Assembly (NCBI GenBank): GCA_023444095.1
Contig: JAEZRP010000043.1
Location: 88,419-152,418, forward strand
Source: Bacillota bacterium
GTDB lineage: Bacteria > Bacillota > Clostridia > Christensenellales > Aristaeellaceae
Direction: 5' to 3'
Length of the DNA stretch: 64,000 nucleotides
The position numbers were made by a program, and so were the translations under genes. Of this stretch, positions 17,703-26,135 are shown piece after piece (the first letter of the stretch is position 1; every line of letters begins with the position of its first letter). Under the pieces are notes generated by a model, which had not been told where the DNA came from, did not search any database, and worked only from the letters and a program-made list of their open reading frames with translations.

Positions 17703-19579
17703 TCCGCTTCTCCCTCCAGCGCGGCGGCATCCTCCTCCCACCGGGCGTACAACCCTGCGAGCTCCGCCTCCAGCGCTGCCCTTTCCTCGAGAATTTCGTT
17801 CAGCTTCACATAGTCGCTCGCGCACCCATCGATCCGGGGCGCGAATTCTGCGAGTCTTTCTTCCATGCGCGCGATATCCCGCTCGAGCGCGCCGAGCCTG
17901 CGCTCCGCCTTCTGGTCGCGCGCGGCGGGTCTGGGGGCCGCCTTCGGCTTTTCCTTTTCGGGCGGCGGCGCGGACTTCTCCATGGACTTTCTGCGGCGGT
18001 ACGCCTCGTAGTCGCACGGCCACTCCCGGAAGACGCCGTCCTCGATCTCCCATACCCGGTCGGCGAAGCGCCGCACGAAGTAGCGGTCGTGCGAGACGAA
18101 TAAAAGCGCGCCTTCGAATGCCGCCACCGCCTCCTCGATCCATTCGCGAGAGGCGAGGTCGAGGTGGTTCGTCGGCTCGTCGAGGATGAGAAGGTTCGCG
18201 CGCGAAAGCATGATGAGGCACATCCGAAGCCGCGCTCGCTCGCCGCCCGAGAGCTGCGACACGGTCTTGAACTGGTCCTCGCCCCGGAATCGGAACGCGC
18301 CGAGCCGGTCGCGCGCCTCCTGCGGCGTGACGTTCGCCTCGTAAAGAAGCGTGTCGTACAGGGTCCTTTCCGGATGCTCGAACTCGACCACCTGCGGAAG
18401 GTATGCCCACCTGACGGACGGCCCGAAGCGCGCCTCTCCCGCGTCCGGCGCTTCGAGGCCCATGAGGATCTTCAGAAACGTCGTCTTCCCGCAGCCGTTG
18501 GGCCCGAGGAGCGCAACCCGCTCACCACCGCCGCGCATCTCTGCGGTCACATTCGAAAACAGCCGCTTCTCGCCGAACGCCTTCGAGAGCCCGTCCATCC
18601 ACAGGACCCGGTCGGCGCGGAACCGGTCCGAGCGGAAACCCACGTCCATGCGTGTCTCCTTCGTCGGGCGGTCGGTCTCCTGTACGCGCTCGACGCGCCG
18701 CTCCATGGCGCGCGCTCGCTTGTGGAGCGCCGGGTTATCATATACCGAACCCCACGCCTTGAGGCGCTGGATCTGGAATTCGAGCTGTTTGACCTTCGCC
18801 TGCTCCCGCTCGTAGCGCATGAGCTGCTGCCGATAGCGGAGTTCCTTTTCGGCGGCGTAGAACGTATAGTTGCCGCCGTAAAACTCCGGTTTTCCGCGCT
18901 CCAGTTCCACGATGCGCGTCACGACCACGTCGAGGAAGTACCTGTCGTGGGAAACCACGAGCACGGTACCCTTGTAATGGACGAGGTAGTCCTCAAGCCA
19001 CTCCATGGAGCGCGTGTCGAGGTGGTTCGTCGGCTCGTCGAGGATCAGAACATCCGTCTTTTCGAGGATAAGCCGCGCGAGGCACACCCGCGTCTTCTCC
19101 CCGCCCGAAAGATCGGAAAAGTCCCGTGCCCGCATCTCCGGATCGATTCCGAGCCCGTTGGCGACCTTGTTGAGCTCCGTCTCCCACTCGTAGCCGCCGA
19201 GCGCCACATACTCGTCCATGAGCCTGGAATACCGGCCCGCGTCGTCCGCGTCCATGCCCGCGTGGATCTTCTCAAGCGCCTCCGCCACCTCGAACGCGCG
19301 CGCGAACGCCGCACGCATCACATCCTCGCATGTCGTCCCGGGGGCATAATGATTGAGCTGCGCCACGTAGCCCAGCCTGAGCCCGCGCGCAACGTTCGCG
19401 ACGCCCGCGTCCGGCGCGATCTCGCCGGTAAGAAGGCGCAGAAGCGTCGTCTTGCCCGCGCCGTTCCCGCCGATGAGCCCCACGCGCTCGCCCCGGTCGA
19501 CCTGAAACGTCACGCCGTCCAGAACGACCCTGTCCTGCTGGAACGACTTTTTCACGTTTGCAATGTTGATGTCAGCCAT
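17699..19579 (-). CDS. ABC-F family ATPase (translation factor-like)
   Basis: 626 aa with two ABC cassettes and no membrane segment. Walker A GGNGAGKTT and GPNGCGKTT, signatures LSGGEKTRV and LSGGERARL, and LILDEPTNHLD in both halves define the ABC-F class. An arginine-rich linker follows the first cassette (about residues 235-310), and a Pro/Lys-rich segment plus a coiled-coil C-terminal domain (about 535-620) resembles Uup/YdiF. ABC-F proteins bind the ribosomal E site to relieve stalling or protect from antibiotics; which applies here is unknown. First gene of the operon, start 19579 after AGGCGG. Confidence 0.92.
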   Translation of the reverse strand: MADINIANVKKSFQQDRVVLDGVTFQVDRGERVGLIGGNGAGKTTLLRLLTGEIAPDAGVANVARGLRLGYVAQLNHYAPGTTCEDVMRAAFARAFEVAEALEKIHAGMDADDAGRYSRLMDEYVALGGYEWETELNKVANGLGIDPEMRARDFSDLSGGEKTRVCLARLILEKTDVLILDEPTNHLDTRSMEWLEDYLVHYKGTVLVVSHDRYFLDVVVTRIVELERGKPEFYGGNYTFYAAEKELRYRQQLMRYEREQAKVKQLEFQIQRLKAWGSVYDNPALHKRARAMERRVERVQETDRPTKETRMDVGFRSDRFRADRVLWMDGLSKAFGEKRLFSNVTAEMRGGGERVALLGPNGCGKTTFLKILMGLEAPDAGEARFGPSVRWAYLPQVVEFEHPERTLYDTLLYEANVTPQEARDRLGAFRFRGEDQFKTVSQLSGGERARLRMCLIMLSRANLLILDEPTNHLDLASREWIEEAVAAFEGALLFVSHDRYFVRRFADRVWEIEDGVFREWPCDYEAYRRRKSMEKSAPPPEKEKPKAAPRPAARDQKAERRLGALERDIARMEERLAEFAPRIDGCASDYVKLNEILEERAALEAELAGLYARWEEDAAALEGEAE

Positions 19580-19607
19580 AATATCCGCCTAAGTGATTGA
19601 TATTCCT

Positions 19608-19636
19608 ATTATGACGCACATTTGCGCGCGCGTCAA
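19608..19636 (-). promoter_or_regulatory. promoter for the ABC-F/ugd/lipase operon
   Basis: Minus strand TTGACG (19636-19631), 17-bp spacer, CATAAT (19613-19608). Confidence 0.65.
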
Positions 19637-19651
19637 CAGAACTCGAAACAT

Positions 19652-19680
19652 TTGACACCCGCATGGAAATCAACTATCAT
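19652..19680 (+). promoter_or_regulatory. promoter for the GyrI-like gene
   Basis: Consensus TTGACA (19652-19657), 17-bp spacer, TATCAT (19675-19680), 24 bp before the ATG. Divergent from the ABC-F promoter. Confidence 0.75.
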
Positions 19681-19704
19681 AGGCACAATGAGGGAGGGGA
19701 TTGA

Positions 19705-20172
19705 ATGGAACTCAGAAGGATCGCGCTGCCCGCATTCTCCGTCGTCGGCATGGAGGGCTCGACCGACGAGGGACAGGACTTTGTAAAAAGGCTGTGGGAG
19801 AGGGCGAACGCGCGGTTCGGGGAAGTCGCGCCGCTCGCGCGGGCGGACGAGAACGGGATGCCGCGCATTTGGGGACTCATGAGCGACCGGTCGCGCGCGT
19901 TCAGACCGTGGGGGAACGGATATTCGGACGGTTTGTACCTCGCGGGCGTGGAGGTCGACGACGGCACCACAGCCCCGCCCGGCTGGACGAAGTGGACGTC
20001 CCCCGCATACGAATACGCCGCCGCGCCTATGGAGGACTCCGGTTCGTTTCCGGAGGCCCTCGCGCAGCTGAAGGCGGAGGGCCTGACGCTCGCGGGCGCG
20101 GTCTACGACCGGATCGATCCCGGAACCGGGACGACGTGGATGTACTTCCCCGTCCGCCGGGCGGCGGACTGA
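19705..20172 (+). CDS. GyrI-like / AraC effector-binding domain protein
   Basis: 155 aa single-domain protein without a DNA-binding region. The pattern of an N-terminal strand (LRRIALPAFSVVGMEG), a central WGLMSD segment and a late YDRIDPG segment fits stand-alone SOUL/GyrI-like ligand-binding folds that bind drugs or other small hydrophobic molecules. GGGAGGGG precedes the ATG. It is divergent from the ABC-F gene; a joint role in drug response is conceivable but only inferred. Confidence 0.7.
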   Translation: MELRRIALPAFSVVGMEGSTDEGQDFVKRLWERANARFGEVAPLARADENGMPRIWGLMSDRSRAFRPWGNGYSDGLYLAGVEVDDGTTAPPGWTKWTSPAYEYAAAPMEDSGSFPEALAQLKAEGLTLAGAVYDRIDPGTGTTWMYFPVRRAAD

Positions 20173-20194
20173 GCGGAAACCGGGGCGGCCGACC

Positions 20195-23098
20195 TCATCT
20201 CGAAAGACTCGGTCGCACGTAGGCATCCGCGGCGGCGAGCGCGGCGGAGAAGTAGAGGTCGATCTCCGCGTCGGTGAGGGAGAAGGCGTCGGTCAGGTAA
20301 CCGACGAGCTTCCGGGGCCGTTTTTCCGCGTAGGAAAGCATTTTTTTGACGTATCTGTTCCAGGTGGAGACGGACGTTCCCCAGCGCGCGCATTGGGCGG
20401 CCATGTCGGGGGCGAGCATCTCGTAGCGCGCATAGATTTTCCCGGCGACGGTTTGGGAGGAGAAGTTCGCCGCGAGCAGCTCGCCCATGCGGGTCAGAAA
20501 GCGATCCCGCAGCCCGGCGTTTTTCATCATCTCGCGAAAGAGCGTGTTGTCCTGCGCAGTGATGGTGCCCGCGTTCTCGTCCTCGAGCCACATGCGCGGC
20601 GTATCCTTGTCGATCTGAAAGCTCAGGTCGAGGTCGTAGAGCACCCACTTCCACTGCCCGCCGTCGACGCGGTAGGCGCGCAGGTTGTTGAGGTCGAGGT
20701 TCGCGGTATACATCTGGATCGCGACATAGGTCAGATAGTTGTCGATGTCCACGTATTTCGAAAGCTCGCCGACCACCTCTTCCGACGAAAGGCCCACGTC
20801 CTCCACCTTGTCCATGATCCTGTCGTAGGTCGAGCGGGAACCCGCGAGGGTGTACTTTCTGACGTCCCCCTCGAGAAAATCGATGTTGCAGTTGGGAGAA
20901 GCCCCCTCGAATCGAGCGATGGCGTCGAGATTCACATGCTCGCGCATGTTGTAGACGCCCCAGTATTTCCCGTTTACATAGAGAACGGACAGCTCCGTCT
21001 CCTGATAAAAGAGCCCGGTACCCGCCGCGAGCGAGGTCAGAATCGAGTCGCGCATGTGCGTTTGAAAGACGTCCTGGCCCGAGGCGCGCATGACGAACGA
21101 GTCGTACTCGTCCGCGTCGCGGCCCGCGAACAGCGCGCAGTCGAAGTCGGAGATCCCGTAGATCCGCTTTGCGCGCAGCGTGAACGCCTTCTGGGGAAAC
21201 TGCACGCGGCTCGAGTGTCCGCTCATGCGCATGCCGCAAAGCTGTGCCGCCATGAGCGAGCCGTCGTAGTCGTAGATTTCGCAGGAGACGACTACGTCCT
21301 CCTTTGCGCCGGTGTTCAAAATGCCGCCCGCGCCCGAGAGCGAGGCGGCGTCTCCCGAGATGGCCACCAGGCGCAGGCCCGTCGTCTCTGCGAACACGTA
21401 CGTCCGCGCGGTCACGTACGAATCGAGCATGTCCTGCGCGACCGCCTTTGCCCGCACGACCGTCGTGGAGGTGAGGACGAATGGCTCGGCGTACACGTAC
21501 GAATTCGCGCCCGGCTCCGAACCGTCGAGGGTGTAGTAGATCGTCGCGCCCTCGTCGGCCGAGAGCGAGAGGCGCACGGGCGCGGTTTCCATGATCCCGC
21601 CGTCAAGCGAAAATTCAACCTCGTCCGCCCGCTTGGCGTAGGAGGTTCCCACATTCGCCCGTCCGGGCGTGGGCTTCGTAAAATAACGATAGCTGTCGTA
21701 TCCGTCCGCGCGCCCGATGGAGACGTCGACGGACACGCCCTTGACGGCCACTTCGTCCACGATCACACCCGCTGCGTCCGAAAGCACGGCCCGCTCGTCG
21801 CCGTCAAAGGAGAGCGCGAAGCCCTCCGCATAAAAAAGGCCTCCGGCATCCTCTCCGCCGGGCTCGTCGCCCGTGAGGCAGACGACGGCGTAGCCTCCAG
21901 CGGCGAGCACCGTCCCATTCGGGAACGTCCACTTCCCCGGCGCGCTCCGGTCGTCCGAAATCCCCCAGCCGGAAATGTCCCGATCCATGCCCGAGGAATT
22001 GAAAAGCTCGATCCAGTCGAAATTCGTGCTGTACGCCGCCGCGACTTCGTTGACATAGATACCCTGCGCGTTCCCGGAGAGCGTTTCATACCCTCCGTTC
22101 CGGAACATCCGTGCGTCCACCGCGGTGTTCCTGCGCCCTGGGGTGGGCGCGAGAATGGTCACGTACGACCCGTCCGCCGCGCGCGAGAGCGATTGGTCCT
22201 TTTTGATTGCGGCATAACTGACCCAGCCCGCGATTTTGCCGTCCGCATCCAGGAGCCACACGCTCTCCCCGTCGGCGTCGAGCGCGAAACCCGTGCCCTT
22301 CGAACCCGTCAGCCAGACGATGAGATATTCCCCCGCGCCGACCGCGACGCCGTCGAGGGACAGTTTCTCCCGGTCTGCCATGTCATCGGTGAGCCGCCAG
22401 CCCGTGAGGTCGATCTCGGCGTCCGTCGCGTTGTAGAGTTCCAGCCAGTCGGAATAGTTCCCGTCCGCGTCCGCGACGGTCGTCCGGTTCTTGGGCATCA
22501 GTTCGTTGATGTGGATCGCCGCGCCCACAGCGTCGGGATACACGAGCGAGACGAAGCTCTCGCTCGTATTCGGAAGGCCCGGCGTGTACTCCTGCGTGAG
22601 CGCCCACTCCCCCGTCTCCTCGCCTCGCGCGTACGCCTCGCCCGGCGCCATGGGCGGCGTAGAGACCGCGTCCACAACCTGCCCGGACGCGTCGAGGAGG
22701 GAAAGGCGCGCCCCCGCGCGCGGAATCCCGAACGCGATGTCGGAATCCGGCGCGCAGGAAAGGACCGCGCGCTCCCCCGGCGCGAGGGATTCCACGCCGA
22801 GCGCGCATGACAAGCGCGTATCCAGCCCGCAGGCAATCTTCCAACTGGAGAGGTCGACCGTTTCGTCGGAGGCGTTCTCAATCTCGATCCAGTCGAGGTA
22901 CCCCGCCTCGGTGCGCCACGCAGCCCCGTTGTCCGCCATGACCTCGGCGATGCGGATTCCGACGTTCGCCGGCGCGATAAAGCCGCCCATCCGCGCAAGC
23001 GCGATGGATAGAACGCAGACCGCGACCACAAGCGTGCCGAAAGCGATCCACTCCCGCGCGGAATATACCCTCTTTTTCATGTGAAGCTGTCCTGACAT
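20195..23098 (-). CDS. CotH kinase-family protein with three lamin-tail domains and a chitobiase-like domain
   Basis: 967 aa surface protein. One N-terminal membrane segment (about 17-38) is followed by three lamin-tail (LTD) repeats of about 130 residues, each with a D-W-[IL]-E-[IL] core (YLDWIEIEN, YSDWLELYN, NFDWIELFN). A chitobiase/FN3-like domain (TIYYTLDGSEPG, about 480-560) and a C-terminal CotH domain (about 570-960) follow. The CotH part shows GKYWGVYNMREH and YDLDLSF, matching the atypical protein kinase fold of spore-coat CotH. No signal-peptidase site is obvious, so it is probably anchored. It follows purA by about 120 bp. The target protein is unknown. Confidence 0.88.
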   Translation of the reverse strand: MSGQLHMKKRVYSAREWIAFGTLVVAVCVLSIALARMGGFIAPANVGIRIAEVMADNGAAWRTEAGYLDWIEIENASDETVDLSSWKIACGLDTRLSCALGVESLAPGERAVLSCAPDSDIAFGIPRAGARLSLLDASGQVVDAVSTPPMAPGEAYARGEETGEWALTQEYTPGLPNTSESFVSLVYPDAVGAAIHINELMPKNRTTVADADGNYSDWLELYNATDAEIDLTGWRLTDDMADREKLSLDGVAVGAGEYLIVWLTGSKGTGFALDADGESVWLLDADGKIAGWVSYAAIKKDQSLSRAADGSYVTILAPTPGRRNTAVDARMFRNGGYETLSGNAQGIYVNEVAAAYSTNFDWIELFNSSGMDRDISGWGISDDRSAPGKWTFPNGTVLAAGGYAVVCLTGDEPGGEDAGGLFYAEGFALSFDGDERAVLSDAAGVIVDEVAVKGVSVDVSIGRADGYDSYRYFTKPTPGRANVGTSYAKRADEVEFSLDGGIMETAPVRLSLSADEGATIYYTLDGSEPGANSYVYAEPFVLTSTTVVRAKAVAQDMLDSYVTARTYVFAETTGLRLVAISGDAASLSGAGGILNTGAKEDVVVSCEIYDYDGSLMAAQLCGMRMSGHSSRVQFPQKAFTLRAKRIYGISDFDCALFAGRDADEYDSFVMRASGQDVFQTHMRDSILTSLAAGTGLFYQETELSVLYVNGKYWGVYNMREHVNLDAIARFEGASPNCNIDFLEGDVRKYTLAGSRSTYDRIMDKVEDVGLSSEEVVGELSKYVDIDNYLTYVAIQMYTANLDLNNLRAYRVDGGQWKWVLYDLDLSFQIDKDTPRMWLEDENAGTITAQDNTLFREMMKNAGLRDRFLTRMGELLAANFSSQTVAGKIYARYEMLAPDMAAQCARWGTSVSTWNRYVKKMLSYAEKRPRKLVGYLTDAFSLTDAEIDLYFSAALAAADAYVRPSLSR

Positions 23099-23171
23099 GA
23101 TATTCCTTATTCTTTAGACGGAATCCGCGGCATATTTGATGCAGATTTTTATCTCATTTTGATCAAATGAA

Positions 23172-23206
23172 CGCCGCGCGGCGGCAAATAAACCGGTCGC
23201 GCGGCG
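23172..23206 (-). terminator. GC-rich hairpin after purA
   Basis: Perfect 9-bp inverted repeat CGCCGCGCG/CGCGCGGCG (23206-23172) with a 17-base loop, 12 bp past the purA stop. There is no T-run, so it may only protect the 3' end. Confidence 0.4.
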
Positions 23207-23217
23207 ATTTCCGTACC

Positions 23218-24477
23218 CTAAAGCTCGATATACTGGTCGCGCTCCGCGCCCACGGACACGTAGCGGATGCGGCAGGAAACGGCCTCCTCAAGGAAGCGCA
23301 CGTACTTCTGGGCATTTATCGGAAGATCGGCAAATGTGCGGCAGCCGGAGATATCCGACCTCCAGCCGTCCATCGCCTCATAGACGGGTTTCGCGCGGTT
23401 CAGGCGATCCCCGACCATGAACGCGTCCGTCCGTTCCCCGTCGACTTCGTAGGCCACGCACACGGGAATCTGATCGAGGTAGGACAGCACGTCCAGCTTC
23501 GTCACCGCGAGTTCGTCCGGCCCCTGCATCAGAACGCCGTACCTCGACGCCGGAACGTCAAACCCGCCGACGCGCCGGGGCCTTCCGGTCGCTGCGCCGT
23601 ATTCGCCGCCCGCGTCGCGCAGCGACTTGCCCTCCTCGCCGAAGAGCTCGCAGGTGAACGGGCCCTCGCCCACGCAGGAGGAATACGCCTTCATGATGCC
23701 GACCACGCGGTCGAGCCGTCGGCCGGGGATGCCCGCGCCGATGGGCGCGTAGGAAGCGAGCGTCGTGGAGGAGGAGGTGTAGGGATAGATGCCAAAGTCG
23801 ATGTCGCGGAGCGCGCCGAGCTGCGCCTCGAAGATCACGCTGTCGGCGGCCGCGAGCAGGGACGTCGTGTCGCAGATAAAGTCCTCAAAGGGCGCGCCGA
23901 ATTTCTCGAGCCAGGCAAGCATGTCGCCGACCGATATCGGCTCGTGGCCGTAGCCCTTTTCGACGGTCAGATTCTTCCACTCAAGGATGTTTTCGAGCTT
24001 GCTGCGCAGCGTCGCGGGGTTCAGAAGATCCGCCATCCGCAGCGCCTTTTTCATGTACTTGTCGGCGTACACGGGCGCGATGCCGCGCCGGGTGGAGCCG
24101 AACTTCCGATCGGCGAGCCTGTCCTCCTCGAGATTGTCGAGAAGCTTGTGATACGGCATGCAGATGACCGCGCGATCTGAAATTTTGAGGTGCTCCGGGG
24201 TTACCTCGACGCCCGCCGCACGCAGTCTGCCGACCTCGCCGAACAGGTGCTCGAGGTCGATCACCATGCCCGGGCCCATGATGTTCACCGTGTCCTCGCG
24301 GAGAATCCCCGAGGGCAAGAGGTTTAGGATGAACTTGCCGCGCGGGTTCACGACCGTGTGGCCCGCGTTGTTGCCGCCCTGATAGCGCGCGACCAATCGA
24401 TAATCTCGCGAGAGCAGGTCGACCATGCGCCCCTTGCCCTCGTCGCCCCAGTTGATTCCAACAACCGCCGTCAGCAT
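23218..24477 (-). CDS. purA: adenylosuccinate synthase
   Basis: 419 aa. Joins IMP and aspartate with GTP to form adenylosuccinate, first step of AMP synthesis from IMP. Motifs: INWGDEGKGRMVD (phosphate-binding loop), GGNNAGHTV, GSTRRGIAPVYADK, and GRPRRVGGFD. It starts 11 bp after the purB stop, so purB-purA form an operon encoding both steps from IMP to AMP. Confidence 0.96.
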   Translation of the reverse strand: MLTAVVGINWGDEGKGRMVDLLSRDYRLVARYQGGNNAGHTVVNPRGKFILNLLPSGILREDTVNIMGPGMVIDLEHLFGEVGRLRAAGVEVTPEHLKISDRAVICMPYHKLLDNLEEDRLADRKFGSTRRGIAPVYADKYMKKALRMADLLNPATLRSKLENILEWKNLTVEKGYGHEPISVGDMLAWLEKFGAPFEDFICDTTSLLAAADSVIFEAQLGALRDIDFGIYPYTSSSTTLASYAPIGAGIPGRRLDRVVGIMKAYSSCVGEGPFTCELFGEEGKSLRDAGGEYGAATGRPRRVGGFDVPASRYGVLMQGPDELAVTKLDVLSYLDQIPVCVAYEVDGERTDAFMVGDRLNRAKPVYEAMDGWRSDISGCRTFADLPINAQKYVRFLEEAVSCRIRYVSVGAERDQYIEL

Positions 24478-24488
24478 TGTGCGTCCTC

Positions 24489-25919
24489 CTATACGTTAAC
24501 CTGCGCGTCCGCGCCGAGAAGCTCCCGGTTCGCCCGGAGCACCGGCTCAATGTCGCGCGCGATGAAGTCCTCTGTCTGGAAAGGCGCGAGGCCCACGAAG
24601 GCCCTCACGTCCAAAATCTCCGCAAGCGCCGCATCGTCCAAATGGAAGCGCGCGTCGGCCGTGAGCTTTTCGATGAGATCGTTGTCCCCACCCTCGAGCT
24701 TGACGCGCCGGGCGGTTTCGACCGCGTACTGCCGGATCGCCTCGTGAAGCTCCTGCCGGTCGCCGCCGAGGGAAACCGCGCGCATGAGGATGTTCTCGGT
24801 CGCCAGGAAGGGCAGCTCCTCGACGAGGTGCTTCTCCATCACCTTCGGATACACTCGGCAGCCGGAGATCACGTTGATTGCGAGCGTCAGAATCGCGTCG
24901 ACCGCGAGGAACGCCTCCGGGATCGCGATCCGGCGGTTCGCGGAGTCGTCGAGCGTCCTTTCGAGCCACTGGGTGGCGGCGGTCATGGCCGGATTCTGAG
25001 CGTCCACGATCACGTAGCGCGCCAACGAGGTGATTCGCTCGCAGCGCATGGGGTTTCGCTTGTAGGCCATGGCGGAGGAGCCGACCTGTCCCGATTCGAA
25101 CGGCTCGTCGAATTCCTTGAGGTGGGAAAGAAGCCGAATGTCGGTCGCCATCTTTGACGCCGACTGCGCGATGCCTGAGAGCACGTTCAGCATGAACGCG
25201 TCGACCTTGCGCGAGTACGTCTGACCCGAGACCGGAGCGCAGGCGGAAAAGCCCATCTTCCCGGCGATGAGCTCCTCGAGCTTCAGGACCTTTTCGCGGT
25301 CGCCGCCAAACAGCTCGAGAAAACTCGCGCCCGTGCCGGTGGTGCCCTTACAGCCCAGGAGCCTCAGGTTTGAAAGCTCGAAGTCGAGCCTTTCCAAATC
25401 CATCAGAAAATCCTGCGCCCAGAGGGTCGCGCGCTTTCCGAGGGTCGTTGGCTGCGCGGCCTGGAAGTGGGTGTAGGCGAGCGTCGGAACGTCCTTGTAT
25501 GTTCCCGCGAACGCGCCCACGGCAGCGATCGCGTTCACGAGCAGCTTCTTGATCTGTTGAAGCCCCGCGCGCATCTGGATGACGTCGGTGTTGTCGCCCA
25601 CGTAGCAGGATGTCGCGCCGAGGTGAATGATGGGTTTCGCGCAGGGACAGAGGTCGCCGTAGGCGTGCAGATGCGCCATGACGTCGTGCCGGAGTTTTTT
25701 TTCGTATTCCGCCGCGCGGTCGTAGTCGATGTCGCAGGTGTGGGCGCGCATCTCGGCAATCTGTTCCTCGGAGATTTCGAGCCCCAGCTCCCGTTCGCTC
25801 TCGGCGAGCGCGATCCAGAGCCTGCGCCACATGGAGAACTTGTAGTCGGGCGAGAAAATGTACCGCATTTCCCGGGAGGCGTAGCGCGAGCACAGCGGGC
25901 TCTCGTAACTGTCCTTCAT
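24489..25919 (-). CDS. purB: adenylosuccinate lyase
   Basis: 476 aa fumarase/aspartase superfamily enzyme that releases fumarate from adenylosuccinate and from SAICAR. Visible motifs: HLGATSCYVGDNTD (about 98-111), YTHFQAAQPTTLGKR with the catalytic His, and the signature loop SSAMAYKRNPMRCE (about 285). The start at 25919 is preceded by GGAGG and a strong promoter. First gene of the purBA operon. Confidence 0.96.
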   Translation of the reverse strand: MKDSYESPLCSRYASREMRYIFSPDYKFSMWRRLWIALAESERELGLEISEEQIAEMRAHTCDIDYDRAAEYEKKLRHDVMAHLHAYGDLCPCAKPIIHLGATSCYVGDNTDVIQMRAGLQQIKKLLVNAIAAVGAFAGTYKDVPTLAYTHFQAAQPTTLGKRATLWAQDFLMDLERLDFELSNLRLLGCKGTTGTGASFLELFGGDREKVLKLEELIAGKMGFSACAPVSGQTYSRKVDAFMLNVLSGIAQSASKMATDIRLLSHLKEFDEPFESGQVGSSAMAYKRNPMRCERITSLARYVIVDAQNPAMTAATQWLERTLDDSANRRIAIPEAFLAVDAILTLAINVISGCRVYPKVMEKHLVEELPFLATENILMRAVSLGGDRQELHEAIRQYAVETARRVKLEGGDNDLIEKLTADARFHLDDAALAEILDVRAFVGLAPFQTEDFIARDIEPVLRANRELLGADAQVNV

Positions 25920-25948
25920 AAAAGAACCTCCAAAAACACACTGTCCTT

Positions 25949-25977
25949 ATTATATCCCCGCATCGGCGCGTTATCAA
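25949..25977 (-). promoter_or_regulatory. promoter for purBA
   Basis: Minus strand TTGATA (25977-25972), 17-bp spacer, perfect TATAAT (25954-25949). The leader is about 25 bases, too short for a purine riboswitch. Confidence 0.75.
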
Positions 25978-26025
25978 GTAAACAAAGGTTATGTATCAAT
26001 ATATACATCCCAGTAACGCAAATTC

Positions 26026-26125
26026 TGATCGTCCGGGGTTTGGATCCCGGGCGATCAGACGGAAAAAGGATATACTTCTCCAGCATGGGATCCATAAGGG
26101 CCAGGCAGCGCCCAGCGTCACCGGA
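26026..26125 (-). repeat. composite hairpin repeat, copy G
   Basis: Follows the glmS stop in glmS orientation. Read on the minus strand: a GGGC/GCCC region, GGATCCC, a spacer with TATATCC, then hairpin 3 TGATCGcCCGGG/CCCGGaCGATCA (26057-26026; one mismatch). Confidence 0.7.
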
Positions 26126-26135
26126 ATCATGCGCT

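Noticed and set aside
17703..18410. Upstream extension of the UDP-glucose dehydrogenase frame
   Set aside because: It overlaps the ABC-F gene in another frame; the Rossmann motif starts right after the ATG at 17702, which is coupled to the ABC-F stop.
20393..22810. Long plus-strand frame opposite the CotH gene
   Set aside because: Shadow frame; rich in Arg, His and Asp and without recognisable domains, while the minus strand encodes clear LTD and CotH domains.
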